Assembly: GCF_002744175.1 (NCBI RefSeq)
Contig: NZ_NKHF01000001.1
Span: 1-64,000, forward strand
Length of the DNA: 64,000 bases
Direction of reading: 5' to 3'
From: Pseudoalteromonas piscicida
Lineage (GTDB): Bacteria; Pseudomonadota; Gammaproteobacteria; Enterobacterales; Alteromonadaceae
Shown here: positions 19,501-29,029 of the stretch, one piece after another
How positions within the stretch are numbered: position 1 is the stretch's first letter
Layout: the number at the start of each line of letters is the position of its first letter
Position numbers and translations under genes: made by a program
Notes under the pieces: generated by a model
What the model saw: the letters and a program-made list of their open reading frames with translations, nothing else
The model's database searches: none
What the model was told of the DNA's origin: nothing

Positions 19501-21075
19501 CACTCTTAGTTTACTAGCATCATCGCCCAAAGCAGCGCTAGCCTGTTCACTATTTTGTGCCACCACTACGGCACGATGGGTTAGACCTTTCCTACCAACT
19601 TGCAAAGTATAAGCACTGTCTTGCCAAAGTGATTGCTTGTCCGCTTGCTTGAACCAAGTTGCTAGCTGCTCACGACGACTCTTCAGTGCCGTATTCGTGT
19701 GCCCTGACAGGGGTAATATTTGCCAATTGCGCTGCGATGGCGTCGCATTTTGAACCGGCGGCTCCTCAAGCACCACATGTACATTGGTGCCACCAATACC
19801 AAATGAACTCACTCCTGCACGGCGGGGACCGGCTTCATTTGACCAAGGGAGTAGCTTGTCAGCGACATAAAACGGGCTGTTAGCAAAATCAATTTCCGGA
19901 TTGGCTTGCTTATAGTGCAGGCTTGGTGGGATTTGTCCGTGTTTAACACTCAGCGCTGCTTTTATCAGCCCAGTAACACCAGCAGCTGCATCGAGGTGTC
20001 CCACATTAGATTTTACCGAGCCCACAGCACAATATTGTTTGTTATTAGTATCTGCCCGGTAAGCTCGGGTGAGCGCAGCTATTTCAATGGGATCGCCGAT
20101 AATGGTGCCCGTACCATGGGCTTCAACATAGCCTATGGTATCCGCTGGCGTATCTGCCATTTCTAGTGCTGCGGCAATAACTTCAGCCTGTCCATCCACG
20201 CTTGGGGCGGTGTAGCCAGCTTTAGTATTACCGTCATTGTTCATCGCTGAACCTTTGATGACTGCGTAAACCGTATCTCCATCGGCCATTGCATCTTCTA
20301 AACGCTTTAATACAACCACCCCTGAGCCCGATCCAATTACCGTTCCTTGCGAATCAGCATCAAATGGGCGGCAATGACCATCCGAGGACAAAATAGCCCC
20401 TGGCTGATAGATATAGCCCCCTTGATGCAAAAAGTTTAGCCATGAACCGCCTGCCAGTGTCATATCAGACTCATAGTTTAGTAATGACCGAGTTGCCATA
20501 TGCACCGCAGCTAGTGATGTTGAGCAAGCAGTTTGCACGGTCACAGCAGGACCTTTTAAGTTCAGCTTGTAAGCTAACGTCATGGTCATCGCGTCTTTAT
20601 TGTTACCATTCATCAATGCTTGCAGCTGAGATATATCACTGAGATCACTAAAACGACCGCTTTGCATTAAATTAGCGATTAAATAGGTATTAACTCCACA
20701 GCCACCGTAAACCCCTATTGGGAATTCACACTTTTCACTGTTATACCCCGCATTTTCAAGCGCCTGCCAGGCAGTTTCTAAAAACAGACGTTGCTGAGGG
20801 TCCAGCTCCTCCGCTTCGCGCGGAGAATAACCGAAAAATGACGCATCAAATTTGTCCTGATCGGGGAGTACGGCACAGCGGGGAACAAAATTAGGGTCCG
20901 CTATCATTTCTTCAGGTACACCAAGGTTACGTAACTCTTCCTCTGTGAACGCTTGGATTGACTCGACCCCATTTTTTAAATTTTCCCATAACGCGTCTAC
21001 ATTCTCTGCGCCGGGGAAGCGACCTGCTAGACCCACAATGGCAATATCTGTGCTTGAATAAGTTTCTGTAGTCAT
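16546..21075 (-). CDS. Type I polyketide synthase module KS-AT-KR-ACP
   Basis: A 1509-aa PKS module. The ketosynthase has the active Cys in TACSTS (about residue 182), with VEAHGTGT and KSNVGHLDAAAG downstream. The acyltransferase has GHSIGEY (about 632) and HAFHS (about 737), the pattern of malonyl-CoA specificity. The ketoreductase has a GGLGGVG NADPH site (about 1160) and the YAAANAYLD catalytic region. The ACP has LGGDSL (about 1448). There is no dehydratase or enoylreductase, so the extended unit should keep a beta-hydroxyl. Sitting between an NRPS module with a basic-residue pocket and a serine module, it would turn a lysine-like residue into a 4-amino-3-hydroxy (statine-type) acid. Start and stop are 2 bases from the neighbouring genes. 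Confidence 0.95.
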   Translation of the reverse strand: MTTETYSSTDIAIVGLAGRFPGAENVDALWENLKNGVESIQAFTEEELRNLGVPEEMIADPNFVPRCAVLPDQDKFDASFFGYSPREAEELDPQQRLFLETAWQALENAGYNSEKCEFPIGVYGGCGVNTYLIANLMQSGRFSDLSDISQLQALMNGNNKDAMTMTLAYKLNLKGPAVTVQTACSTSLAAVHMATRSLLNYESDMTLAGGSWLNFLHQGGYIYQPGAILSSDGHCRPFDADSQGTVIGSGSGVVVLKRLEDAMADGDTVYAVIKGSAMNNDGNTKAGYTAPSVDGQAEVIAAALEMADTPADTIGYVEAHGTGTIIGDPIEIAALTRAYRADTNNKQYCAVGSVKSNVGHLDAAAGVTGLIKAALSVKHGQIPPSLHYKQANPEIDFANSPFYVADKLLPWSNEAGPRRAGVSSFGIGGTNVHVVLEEPPVQNATPSQRNWQILPLSGHTNTALKSRREQLATWFKQADKQSLWQDSAYTLQVGRKGLTHRAVVVAQNSEQASAALGDDASKLRVQGQLTTSGDRPVVFMFPGQGSQHINMARTLYESEKVFKDAFDRCREGLLAHVGQDIKDLIFVDEADVEHGATQLKQTSVTQPVLFAVEYALAQQWLAWGVKPSAMIGHSIGEYVAACIAGVFSLEDALYLVAKRGEFIQAQAPGCMLSVALSEAALAPYLDTDNLEYRVELAAVNSPENCVVSGAEQAIEALSNTLTEHGVVVQPLHVSHAFHSSLVSDAGDQLGKLIAQVQRNVPSIPFVSNVTGTWITDQQATDPQYWAQHLAQGVRFSQGLRTIVNLDNPASENGLEQTVLLEVGPSNMLSQLAGRDAEVKAQTSIVASLPHPRKAQETERHFALAVGRLWVEGVEIDWDALYEQTPHRVALPVYPFERKRFWIEADANIVAQNNHHPLAPKPIEHWCYIPSYKRSVPDLTQPLELGCTLLFETKHTACDQLLDKLCTQTNKVVRVELGLEFQQKSNHEFVIRAAQLSDYQQLLAAVNQAFGPVTHIFHLWSLVADDVNLVQQQGMMSLLTLAQALESQQLGLPVNLSVVTQRLADVSGNDEILPAQAMLLGPCKVIPQEFPHMQCQLVDFGTRLYGDWIDWLLAEQHAEAGEVVAYRSYHRWVMDFEVTPKPKQQEAVYRQGGVYLITGGLGGVGLVMAEHLAEHYQAKLILLGRSTPSETQLQKLAQLESFGAQVLVKQADVANFEQMAEVVAQAHQQFGQINGVIHAAGSGATSLISSTGSDFVEQMFAAKVVGTQHLLSLFSEQPLDFMVLCSSLASIAGGLSKAAYAAANAYLDGTAQQYAQRFAQTGGYPVLAVNWDSWREVGMAGDMDMPDGVGIAPQQGIEIMERILSAPVLPQVAVSTLDLPARLEATKGNLLDADLAVAEAKPRHVGYERPELSTPYVAPEDDLQTGIEEVWRAMLGIEQIGIHDNLFELGGDSLMGVQMMSQLSNKFSVTLSPASFFKDPTILGVARVIEETLMQELRQELIEELAEGAN

Positions 21076-21077
21076 GC

Positions 21078-24000
21078 TTAGCTTTCCAATTTTGTGCGTG
21101 TTTTTTTCAAGAAGGCTTGGCGCTGACGCTGACCGCGCGCCGATGCTTTTTTCATTTCTTTAGCTACTGCTTGCTGTGCTTGCGCTGCGCCTTCTGGTGT
21201 GCGTTGTTCAAAGTAAGTTGTCATGGCACTTACTGTGGTCATATGGAACAGGTCCAACATCGTTAGTTTGCAGTTAAATTCAGCTTCTAGACACAGCTGC
21301 ATTTGACCGAACAATAAAGAATGCCCCCCTAAATCGAAGAAGTTGTCGTGTAAACCTATTCGCGCATTGTCGATACCCAGTACATCAGACCAGATGGAGG
21401 CGACTTTTTTCGCCAAACCACCTGTAGGCGCTTGATGACTGTCACCAGTCCCCCAAGTGGGCTCAGGAAGGTTATGACGATCTATTTTACCGTTGGCAGT
21501 AACAGGCAGATTTGCGGTCACGGTTATACAACTCGGTACCATGTAATCTGGTAGTTTTTGCAGCAGGCTCTGTTTAAGCATTTGAGCACTTGGCAGCACA
21601 CCGTGAGAGTTAGATTGCGCACCAACATAGGCCACCAAATGCGTACCACAATGACCATGCTGACCATGTTTATCCTTTGCTAATACCACCGCTTCATTTA
21701 TTTGCGGCAGCGCCATTAACTGGGCTTCAACCTCACCTAGCTCTATACGGAAGCCACGGATTTTCACCTGATGGTCTATTCGTCCTAAATACTCTAACTC
21801 TCCTTCCTGATTCCAACGTGCTAAATCGCCAGTTCGGTACAAAGTGCCACCATGTTGACCAAACGGATTGGCAACAAAGCGCTCAGCAGTCAACGCTGGA
21901 CGGCCCAAATAACCACGAGCAACACCATAGCCGCCAATGAAAAGTTCGCCACTTGCGCCTTGTGGTACAGGATTTAGATCAGCATCTAAAATGTACGCCT
22001 CACGTGCGCCAATTGGCTTGCCAATTGGTACGGTACTGACATCATGCATCTCATGAGCCAAGCTTAACCAAGCTGTTGGAGTAATGATGGTTTCTGTTGG
22101 ACCGTAAGCGTTAACAATCCGTGGGGCCGAAAACGCTCGGTGAGCATCTTGATAGTCGGTACGGCTAAACTCTTCACCACCAACGATACAAGTACGAATC
22201 TGCTTGCAGTCGCTTAAGTGCGGTGTCAACAGACGTAAGTAGGCTGGAGGTAAGTGTAACGCAGTCACCTGATGTGACTGAATCACTTCCCTAACCGCTT
22301 CGACACTCAGCTGCGCTTTGCTCACTATCACCAAAGCGCCTCCTTTTATTAGGGGTGTCATCCACTGCTCGCCTGCGGCATCAAAGTTAATTGAAAAGAA
22401 TTGCAACTCCCGATGTCGATTGTCTACTCCGTATACATCAGCCATGTTTTGAATATGCATAGAGAGCGCACCATGAGGGACCGCAACCCCTTTTGGTAAT
22501 CCCGTTGAGCCCGAGGTATAAATCACATAAGCTAACTGTTCGCGGTGTAACACAACCGCAGGATTAGTCATTGCAAAATTGCTTAACTTCAACTGCTCGT
22601 AGGCAACGACTTCCACTTTATGTTCAGTTGCGGGAATGTGAGAAATGAGTACTTCATTGGTCAACACCAGCTTCACTTCACTGTCGCTAACCATATGAAC
22701 CAACCTATCCTTAGGGTAAGACGGATCCAGAGGCACGTATGCCGCTCCCGCTTTCCAGATTGCAAATAGGGCAATATACATTTCAACCCCTCGATCAAGA
22801 GCCATACCGATACGATCTTCCGCCCTGATCCCCTGACTTAGCAGATAATGCGCTAATTGGTTTGCTCGTTGATTTAACTCGGCATAACTGATGGTTTGGG
22901 TATTAAAAATAAGCGCGGGGGCATCTGGTGTACTTAGCACTTGCTGCTCAAACAGCTGAGGCACCGCTAACTCACTGACTGTCACACCTTGCCCTTGTCC
23001 AATTTGTTGTAACCACTCTCGTTCTGCTTTGGGTTGTATTGAGAGCTGTGCCAATGTTGTCTGCGCAGCTTCAACCATCACATGAAGTAAGCTCACATAT
23101 TGTTCGGCCATACGAGCAATGGTTTGAGGTAAAAATAGTGTGGTTGGATAAACAAATTCTAAGGCAACTTGATCATTTTCTAACTCATACGTTTCGAGTG
23201 TTAAGTCAAATTGCGGTGCAACTTCCAGTGACTTCCAAGTGTTATCGGTTGCGCTTGTTAATGATTGCCAAGCCCTTGTATCATGCTCTGTATGACTAAA
23301 CATCACCTGAAAAAGTGGATGTGTATCAACACTGCGTTCTGAAGCAATCGCCTCCACAAGAAGTTCAAAGGGGACATCCTGGTTTGCTTGCGCACCTAGT
23401 ATCGCCATTTTAACTTGCTCAACGATCTCTAATAACGAAGATTTACCGTTTAACTTAGCCGGGATAACATGCGTGTTAACCAAAAAGCCTACCAGGTCTT
23501 TTAGCTGTGGTAAGTGACGATTAGCAACGGGGATTCCTACACGAATATCCTGCTGACCGGTAAACCGATAGAGCAATACATGAAAGCTGGCTAGCATCAC
23601 CATAAACAAGCTGGCATTTTGCTGTGCCGCTTGGCGACGAAGCTTTCTTACCAGCTGCCCGGGCAATACTAAGCTGTAATTTTCGCCTTGTGGTTGTGCA
23701 CCTTTTTTTAGTGACTGTGCTTTGTTAATTCGAGGGAAGTCTGTACACAACTGTAAAATAGGTTGTTCATCACTTGCGAGTAAAGCTTGCCACCATGCTA
23801 ATTGCGCTTGCGCTTTTTCTGAGCAAAGATACTCTCTTTGCCATATCGCAAAGTCTCGATATGTAATTGCAGGTTTACGAGGTGCTTCAACGCTTGCATG
23901 AGTTAAATATATATGTGCGAGTTGGTCTAGCAGGATTTGCATCGATACCCCATCGGCAATGATGTGATGCATCACAATAACCAGCTGATAGCCCGAGTCT

Positions 24001-26513
24001 CCTAAGTGAATTAAAGCAGCCCTTGCTAGGTTACCAGCACGCAAGTCAAACCCTTGCTCAGCTATTTTAGAGACCTGTTCAGCTAACACTACTTCGCGCT
24101 GTTGCAAAGAGTACGCGCTCAAATCAATTTCTTGCATTGGCCAGCTGCCATCTTGAGAAACATATTGCACCGCCTTTCCTTGCTCATCTGAACCAAACCG
24201 CGTACGTAATGCCTCATGCTGGCTCACCAATGTATTAAAGGCCTGCTGCATGCGCTCAGGATCAATATTTTGGTGTAAGCTAATGCGGGCACCAATATTA
24301 TAAGCACTGCTTTGCGGCTCGAGCTGCCATAGGAACCATAATCTAGTTTGTGCATGAGACATCGGGACAGCCTGCTCAGGCGCAAACTGTTGTGCTGTGA
24401 TCTGGTGAGCTGACAGCACACTTGGAGATGTACTCGACTGACTTTTTGCAGCAGCTAAGATAGCATCGGCCTGCTCTCCTAAGCGCAGGCAATGAAATAG
24501 CGTTTTGGTGTCAAACGTTACTTGCCATTGCTGCTCTATGGCATGAATAAGCTGTACTGCTTTAAGTGAGTTCCCACCCTGTGCTAGAAAGTGTGCCTCT
24601 CGACCAAAATGACCTTCCACTTTTAGGATGTGCTGCCAAATACTCGATAATTTTTGCTCGTGCTCAGATAAGGGTTCAGGCAACAAAGCCGCCGCCAATT
24701 CACTACCTCGGACCAAACGATTATGTGCATAAATGGCATACGCCTTGTCACACTCTTGCTCTGGTAACTCACCATCCAGAGTCTGTGCTGCGGCCTCTTC
24801 CCACATCATCTTGCAGGCGCGTCGCTGCAACTTACCGCTGGAAGTTTTCGGTAAGCTTGCGGGCTGCATCATTAGCACGCCAGTTACCGCCTCGTCACAA
24901 AACTCAGCAACCACTTCCTTTAACCGCTCAACTAATACCGTGGGACTTACTTGACGCTGAACCTTGCGTGCAATTTCTAGTGCAACGCCCACCCCTTCGA
25001 TGTTGTTATCAGTAGCCGCAAATACCGCAATACGACCTTTACGTGCATACTCAAACTCGACTTCAATGATTTTCTCAATATCTTGTGGGTAAATATTTCG
25101 TCCATGAGAGATGATGACGTCTTTGATCCGACCTACGATATACAATTGACCGTCTTGCAATACGCCCAAGTCACCGGTGCATAACCAGCGCAGCCCCTCA
25201 TGTTCAACGAAGGTCTCAGCCGTAGCCTCTGCGTTTTGCCAATAACCCAAGGTAATACTCGGCCCCGATACCCAGATTTCACCAACCTGTCCTTCCGGAA
25301 TTTCAGCATTAGTTTGCGGATCTGTAATACGGACGATATGCTCTGAAACTGGAACACCGCACGCGACTTGTTTAATGCCACGCTCGCTTTCCTGAGCGAT
25401 CCCGCGTGCAAGCGAGGCCATTGATAGTGACTTTACCACCAATCCGGCTTGTCTTTGTGGCCCGGTAACAAATAGGGTTGCTTCGGCTAGACCATAACAA
25501 GGGTAAATAGATTGTGGGTTAAAACCTGCCAGCTTTGTGCGTTCAAAAAAGCTATCGAGCGTATCAACTCTTACTGGTTCTGCACCACTAAATGCAATAA
25601 GCCAAGAAGATAAATCAAGCTCAGCCATCGCGCTTGGTCTTATTCTTTCGACACACAAACGATAACCAAAGTCAGGTCCGCCACTAATCGTCCCTTTGTG
25701 TCTAGAAATCGCTTGTAACCAACGAATTGGTTTCTCGATGAAATAACGAGGAGACATCAACACACACTTAGAGCCATTGAATATTGGTAGCAGCAATCCT
25801 GCCATTAGCCCCATATCATGATAGAGCGGTAACCAAGACACCACGACCTCATTAGCCAACATCCCACACCCTTCACTAATGGCAATTTCATTCGCGATCA
25901 AATTGCCATGACTAACCATTACGCCTTTTGGTGCAGCGGTTGAGCCTGAGGTATATTGCAAAAACGCCAATTCTTGCGGCTCTGGTGCACATGCTTGCCA
26001 AGAGGTTTCGTCTTGCTCACGCAATTGATCTACAAATAACAAGCTGGAACCCGTTAGCCCTGATTCTGACATTTCTTGTTCGGCTAACTCTACGAGTTCT
26101 CTATCTTCAGAGTGCGCTAGAATCGCTGTTGCTTGGCAGTTAATACCAATTCCGACGACTCGCTGAATATGTTGGGAGCGCGATGATTCCGGGACAAATA
26201 ATGGCACAGCAGTCAACCCCGCATATAGACATGCGAAGAAGCTGATCACGTAGTGCTCATTATTATCCAACATGAGCAACACGCGATCACCAGAGCGACA
26301 ATGTTGCTGCAATTCAGCTGCTAAGCATTTGCTTTGCTTATCTAATTCACCATAGCTGAGTGCGCTTTCATGCAATTCTCCATGCTTTTCACTTACCACC
26401 ACTAATGCAGTTTTATCCGCTTGTAATTGCGCAAGATGCTGTAAGTGTTCAACCATGCTTGTGGGTTTATTCCCCGTGAAATATGGGTTTAGTTGTAATG
26501 GCTTGTGTTGCAT
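21078..26513 (-). CDS. Loading NRPS: fatty acyl-AMP ligase - T - C - A - T
   Basis: An 1811-aa initiating enzyme. Residues ~1-590 are a fatty acyl-AMP ligase (LQYTSGSTAAPKG near 188, GEIWVSGPS, SGKLQRRAC at its end). Then follow a carrier domain (GGNSLKAV near 646), a condensation domain (HHIIADG near 850), an amino-acid A domain (YTSGSTGLPKG near 1334) and a final carrier (LGGHSLL near 1729). The ligase would adenylate a fatty acid and load it on the first carrier, so the peptide should be N-acylated. The amino-acid pocket reads D-A-E-H-I-G-A-I-T-K. Glu at position 239 and the DAE-IG pattern resemble lysine-type codes, so a lysine or related basic residue is inferred. The PKS gene follows after 2 bases. 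The MbtH-like gene lies 124 bp upstream. Confidence 0.92.
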   Translation of the reverse strand: MQHKPLQLNPYFTGNKPTSMVEHLQHLAQLQADKTALVVVSEKHGELHESALSYGELDKQSKCLAAELQQHCRSGDRVLLMLDNNEHYVISFFACLYAGLTAVPLFVPESSRSQHIQRVVGIGINCQATAILAHSEDRELVELAEQEMSESGLTGSSLLFVDQLREQDETSWQACAPEPQELAFLQYTSGSTAAPKGVMVSHGNLIANEIAISEGCGMLANEVVVSWLPLYHDMGLMAGLLLPIFNGSKCVLMSPRYFIEKPIRWLQAISRHKGTISGGPDFGYRLCVERIRPSAMAELDLSSWLIAFSGAEPVRVDTLDSFFERTKLAGFNPQSIYPCYGLAEATLFVTGPQRQAGLVVKSLSMASLARGIAQESERGIKQVACGVPVSEHIVRITDPQTNAEIPEGQVGEIWVSGPSITLGYWQNAEATAETFVEHEGLRWLCTGDLGVLQDGQLYIVGRIKDVIISHGRNIYPQDIEKIIEVEFEYARKGRIAVFAATDNNIEGVGVALEIARKVQRQVSPTVLVERLKEVVAEFCDEAVTGVLMMQPASLPKTSSGKLQRRACKMMWEEAAAQTLDGELPEQECDKAYAIYAHNRLVRGSELAAALLPEPLSEHEQKLSSIWQHILKVEGHFGREAHFLAQGGNSLKAVQLIHAIEQQWQVTFDTKTLFHCLRLGEQADAILAAAKSQSSTSPSVLSAHQITAQQFAPEQAVPMSHAQTRLWFLWQLEPQSSAYNIGARISLHQNIDPERMQQAFNTLVSQHEALRTRFGSDEQGKAVQYVSQDGSWPMQEIDLSAYSLQQREVVLAEQVSKIAEQGFDLRAGNLARAALIHLGDSGYQLVIVMHHIIADGVSMQILLDQLAHIYLTHASVEAPRKPAITYRDFAIWQREYLCSEKAQAQLAWWQALLASDEQPILQLCTDFPRINKAQSLKKGAQPQGENYSLVLPGQLVRKLRRQAAQQNASLFMVMLASFHVLLYRFTGQQDIRVGIPVANRHLPQLKDLVGFLVNTHVIPAKLNGKSSLLEIVEQVKMAILGAQANQDVPFELLVEAIASERSVDTHPLFQVMFSHTEHDTRAWQSLTSATDNTWKSLEVAPQFDLTLETYELENDQVALEFVYPTTLFLPQTIARMAEQYVSLLHVMVEAAQTTLAQLSIQPKAEREWLQQIGQGQGVTVSELAVPQLFEQQVLSTPDAPALIFNTQTISYAELNQRANQLAHYLLSQGIRAEDRIGMALDRGVEMYIALFAIWKAGAAYVPLDPSYPKDRLVHMVSDSEVKLVLTNEVLISHIPATEHKVEVVAYEQLKLSNFAMTNPAVVLHREQLAYVIYTSGSTGLPKGVAVPHGALSMHIQNMADVYGVDNRHRELQFFSINFDAAGEQWMTPLIKGGALVIVSKAQLSVEAVREVIQSHQVTALHLPPAYLRLLTPHLSDCKQIRTCIVGGEEFSRTDYQDAHRAFSAPRIVNAYGPTETIITPTAWLSLAHEMHDVSTVPIGKPIGAREAYILDADLNPVPQGASGELFIGGYGVARGYLGRPALTAERFVANPFGQHGGTLYRTGDLARWNQEGELEYLGRIDHQVKIRGFRIELGEVEAQLMALPQINEAVVLAKDKHGQHGHCGTHLVAYVGAQSNSHGVLPSAQMLKQSLLQKLPDYMVPSCITVTANLPVTANGKIDRHNLPEPTWGTGDSHQAPTGGLAKKVASIWSDVLGIDNARIGLHDNFFDLGGHSLLFGQMQLCLEAEFNCKLTMLDLFHMTTVSAMTTYFEQRTPEGAAQAQQAVAKEMKKASARGQRQRQAFLKKTRTKLES

Positions 26514-26556
26514 TATGCAGCTCTACCTCTATTTATTAATGTGGGCTCGCAACTCA

Positions 26557-26580
26557 ATTATCTGAGCTTCGGATAATTAC
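26557..26580. repeat. Palindromic dispersed repeat, copy A
   Basis: AATTATC and GATAATT flank GAGCTTCG between the MbtH gene and the first NRPS gene. The core TRAGCTTCGGATAAT recurs, on the other strand, at 34811-34825 with one mismatch in 15. It belongs with the GCTCGGAATAACAA elements at 27169-27211 and 33655-33668. Confidence 0.5.
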
Positions 26581-26637
26581 TCGCTATCTAGCGCTTACTA
26601 CATTGGATTCGCTTCTAAAATTTGATGCGAGGCCTAC

Positions 26638-26880
26638 TCACAAGTCACCTTGGTGCGCATAGTCATGCTCTGCCATCCACTGACGCAACGAAGCTGGACG
26701 CATGTCAGTCCAATGCTCGTTAATGTAACGTTGAACATCCGCCTTACTGCCTTGAACTCCAGCAACAGCTTGCCAGCCAGCGGGTACTTCTTTCCAATTC
26801 GGCCAAATTGAATATTGTTCTTCTTGATTAATGAGTACGATAAAAATTTCATCTTCACGGTCAAAACAGCTTACAGACAT
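26638..26880 (-). CDS. MbtH-like NRPS accessory protein
   Basis: An 80-aa protein with the full MbtH signature: [10 protein letters not shown] near residues 21-30, VPAGW, and the C-terminal [10 protein letters not shown]. MbtH proteins bind NRPS adenylation domains and help their folding or activity. It lies directly upstream of the first NRPS gene and in the same direction, so it probably serves these A domains. The ATG has a good AGGAGAG ribosome binding site. The family call is certain; which A domains depend on it cannot be read from sequence. Confidence 0.95.
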   Translation of the reverse strand: MSVSCFDREDEIFIVLINQEEQYSIWPNWKEVPAGWQAVAGVQGSKADVQRYINEHWTDMRPASLRQWMAEHDYAHQGDL

Positions 26881-27271
26881 GATCTCTCCTAATAAGTATG
26901 GCTCTGCGCCTTAACAATCGGCTCTAATTCAGTGCAAACGTCAATAGCAAGTACACATTGGCTCAATAGCCGTGCTATACCGATGCTAAAAACCAATAAG
27001 TTTGTGATATTGCCTCTGTAGACGATGCGAAATAAGAATTGTTTAAGGAAAAATGCCACTGTATTTAAATTTTTAATGCAGTTAGCGTTAGGTTTTCATT
27101 CTCAAAATAAGCAGGTAATAAGTTGGGTAGGTATTACGTCAAGTAGGTCTTAGATATGATTAACCTAAGCTCGGAACAACAAGTTACTCTGGAGGTATTG
27201 TTATTCCGAGCATAAACATTAAATTTATTTATTACTGACAAGGCAAAAGCAAGGCTTAGCGCCTGAACTAA
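26881..27271. other. Intergenic region between the ABC exporter and MbtH genes
   Basis: This 391-bp gap has no credible gene. It contains the GCTCGGAACAACAA / TTGTTATTCCGAGC hairpin (27169-27211) near its ABC-transporter end. The part nearest mbtH must hold the promoter of the MbtH-NRPS-PKS operon, but I could not assign -35/-10 boxes or a Fur site with confidence. Confidence 0.55.
27169..27211. repeat. Inverted repeat / dispersed palindrome, copy B
   Basis: Left arm GCTCGGAACAACAA (27169-27182) pairs with right arm TTGTTATTCCGAGC (27198-27211) with one mismatch in 14 and a 15-base loop. It lies just past the stop of the ABC transporter gene and could stall transcription there, but no T-run follows. 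The right arm recurs exactly at 33655-33668. Confidence 0.6.
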
Positions 27272-28888
27272 CTATGCAGCAGCCTCATTACCTTGATAAA
27301 GTTGACCATGCTCCATACGTAATAAGCGATCGGCACAATCAAAATACTTATCGTCATGGGAGATTACCAGTAGTGTTTTACCCTGCGCTTTAAGCTCAGG
27401 AAGTAACTGCCGGTAAAATACTTCCTTAAAAATAGGGTCTTGATCTGCTGCCCACTCATCAAATACTAAAAATGGACGCTGCTCCAAGTGCGCCACAACC
27501 ATCGCCAATCGCTTTCGTTGACCTTGTGACAAGGCTCGGGTAGAGAAAGCCCCATTGGCCACGTGCACTTTACGGTTAAGTTGCAATTTCTCTAGTAGTT
27601 CGTTTGCCGCAGCATCCAATTCAGCGGAAGGAATATCTAGCAAGTCTTCAAACAAGTAAAAATCAGAGAAGATAGCGGAGAATAGCTGTCTATATTCATC
27701 TAGGTTTTCAGCATGGATAGCTTGCCCATCCAGTCGCAATTGCCCAGTATTACTTTTGTATAGCCCGACTAACATTTTTGCTAATGTCGTTTTTCCACTC
27801 CCATTTCCGCCGACTAAAAAGACAATTTCACCAGGTTTAAACGATAAATCTATTGGGCCTAATGTAAATAAGTCATCTGAAGGCTCGTGATAAAATTGAT
27901 GCGTCAGTCCGATTAATTCTAGCTGCTGGTAAGACGAAGGAGCATTCGGCAGTTGCGGCGGGTTATCACTGTCAGTAAGATGCTGGGTAACAGCTTCAAT
28001 TCGGGCCGCGGATGCTTTAGCAATATTTGCTGCGGGAAGCGCTTTTAATAAGTTCTCTAATGGAGCAATCATATAAATAAACACCAATGCAAAGCCGGTC
28101 AATATTTGGGTTCGCTCAGGGGAGTCTGCAACCAATACAAACAATACCGCGCCGATAAATGCATAAATTAAAAAATTCCCCCATGCGGTGGAAATAACAA
28201 ATACTGACATCCCAACAGTGCGTTGCTTGCGCACAGTTTCAATAGAGCCTCCCAGTACTGTATCGGCAAATCTTTGTCTCTTGTTTGCATGTAAGCGTAA
28301 CTCTTTCGCCCCATCAACTAGAGCACTAAAATGTCCAAATAGACGATCTTGTTCTTTTGCTGCGCGGTTTAAATACCCTATGGCTTTGAGGTGAACAAGA
28401 TGGTAGCCCACAGATCCAAGTCCCAACACAACCAACGCCATAACAAAAACATGCCAAGATAACCATGCAATGTAAGCCATACAACCAATCACTATGATAC
28501 CGTTGACAACAATCACGGGTAAGCGCACAAAAAATTCAGCCACTTTTAAGCAGTGCTCAGATAAGGCCGATTGCACTTTAGCAGCTCCCACCTCTTCAAG
28601 TTGACGGTAGTCCGCCTGAATCACTTTTTCAGAAATATGTCTTCTAAGCACAGCATGTGCTTGTTGACTCAGTCGCTCAAACAAGGTCGAAGCAACGACC
28701 TGAAACAATAGCACCGCCACGACTAGACCAACAAAAATACTAATATAATGGTTAGCTTCTTGTACTGATGAATTTAAAACACTATTAATTTGGGTCAGTA
28801 ACAATACAGCACATACTCCGCAAATAGCACTCGTGACCACAGCTGCACATAAAAGCCATTTAGATTGACGAATTAAATACCCAAGCAC
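27272..28888 (-). CDS. PvdE/SyrD-type peptide or siderophore export ABC transporter
   Basis: A 538-aa half-transporter: about six N-terminal membrane helices (residues ~10-300) fused to an ATPase domain. The ATPase shows Walker A GGNGSGKTTLAK (near 370), the signature LSQGQRKRL (near 462) and Walker B FLVFDEWAADQDP. DEWAADQDP is characteristic of the cyclic-peptide transporter family that includes PvdE of pyoverdine synthesis. It probably moves the siderophore or a precursor across the inner membrane. It lies in the same direction as the MbtH-NRPS operon, upstream of it, and downstream of the M20 hydrolase gene (141-bp gap). Confidence 0.9.
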   Translation of the reverse strand: MLGYLIRQSKWLLCAAVVTSAICGVCAVLLLTQINSVLNSSVQEANHYISIFVGLVVAVLLFQVVASTLFERLSQQAHAVLRRHISEKVIQADYRQLEEVGAAKVQSALSEHCLKVAEFFVRLPVIVVNGIIVIGCMAYIAWLSWHVFVMALVVLGLGSVGYHLVHLKAIGYLNRAAKEQDRLFGHFSALVDGAKELRLHANKRQRFADTVLGGSIETVRKQRTVGMSVFVISTAWGNFLIYAFIGAVLFVLVADSPERTQILTGFALVFIYMIAPLENLLKALPAANIAKASAARIEAVTQHLTDSDNPPQLPNAPSSYQQLELIGLTHQFYHEPSDDLFTLGPIDLSFKPGEIVFLVGGNGSGKTTLAKMLVGLYKSNTGQLRLDGQAIHAENLDEYRQLFSAIFSDFYLFEDLLDIPSAELDAAANELLEKLQLNRKVHVANGAFSTRALSQGQRKRLAMVVAHLEQRPFLVFDEWAADQDPIFKEVFYRQLLPELKAQGKTLLVISHDDKYFDCADRLLRMEHGQLYQGNEAAA

Positions 28889-29029
28889 GCGATTTCCTCA
28901 TAATTCAATAACTGAGTCTGATACTTACCAGACGACTTATTGGTAAAGTTGTTTACATAAAGCCTAAAAAAAACCTGAATTTGTCCCCTTACCCAGGCAC
29001 TGCTGAGGCTTAGGTGATAAGTGAATGGC

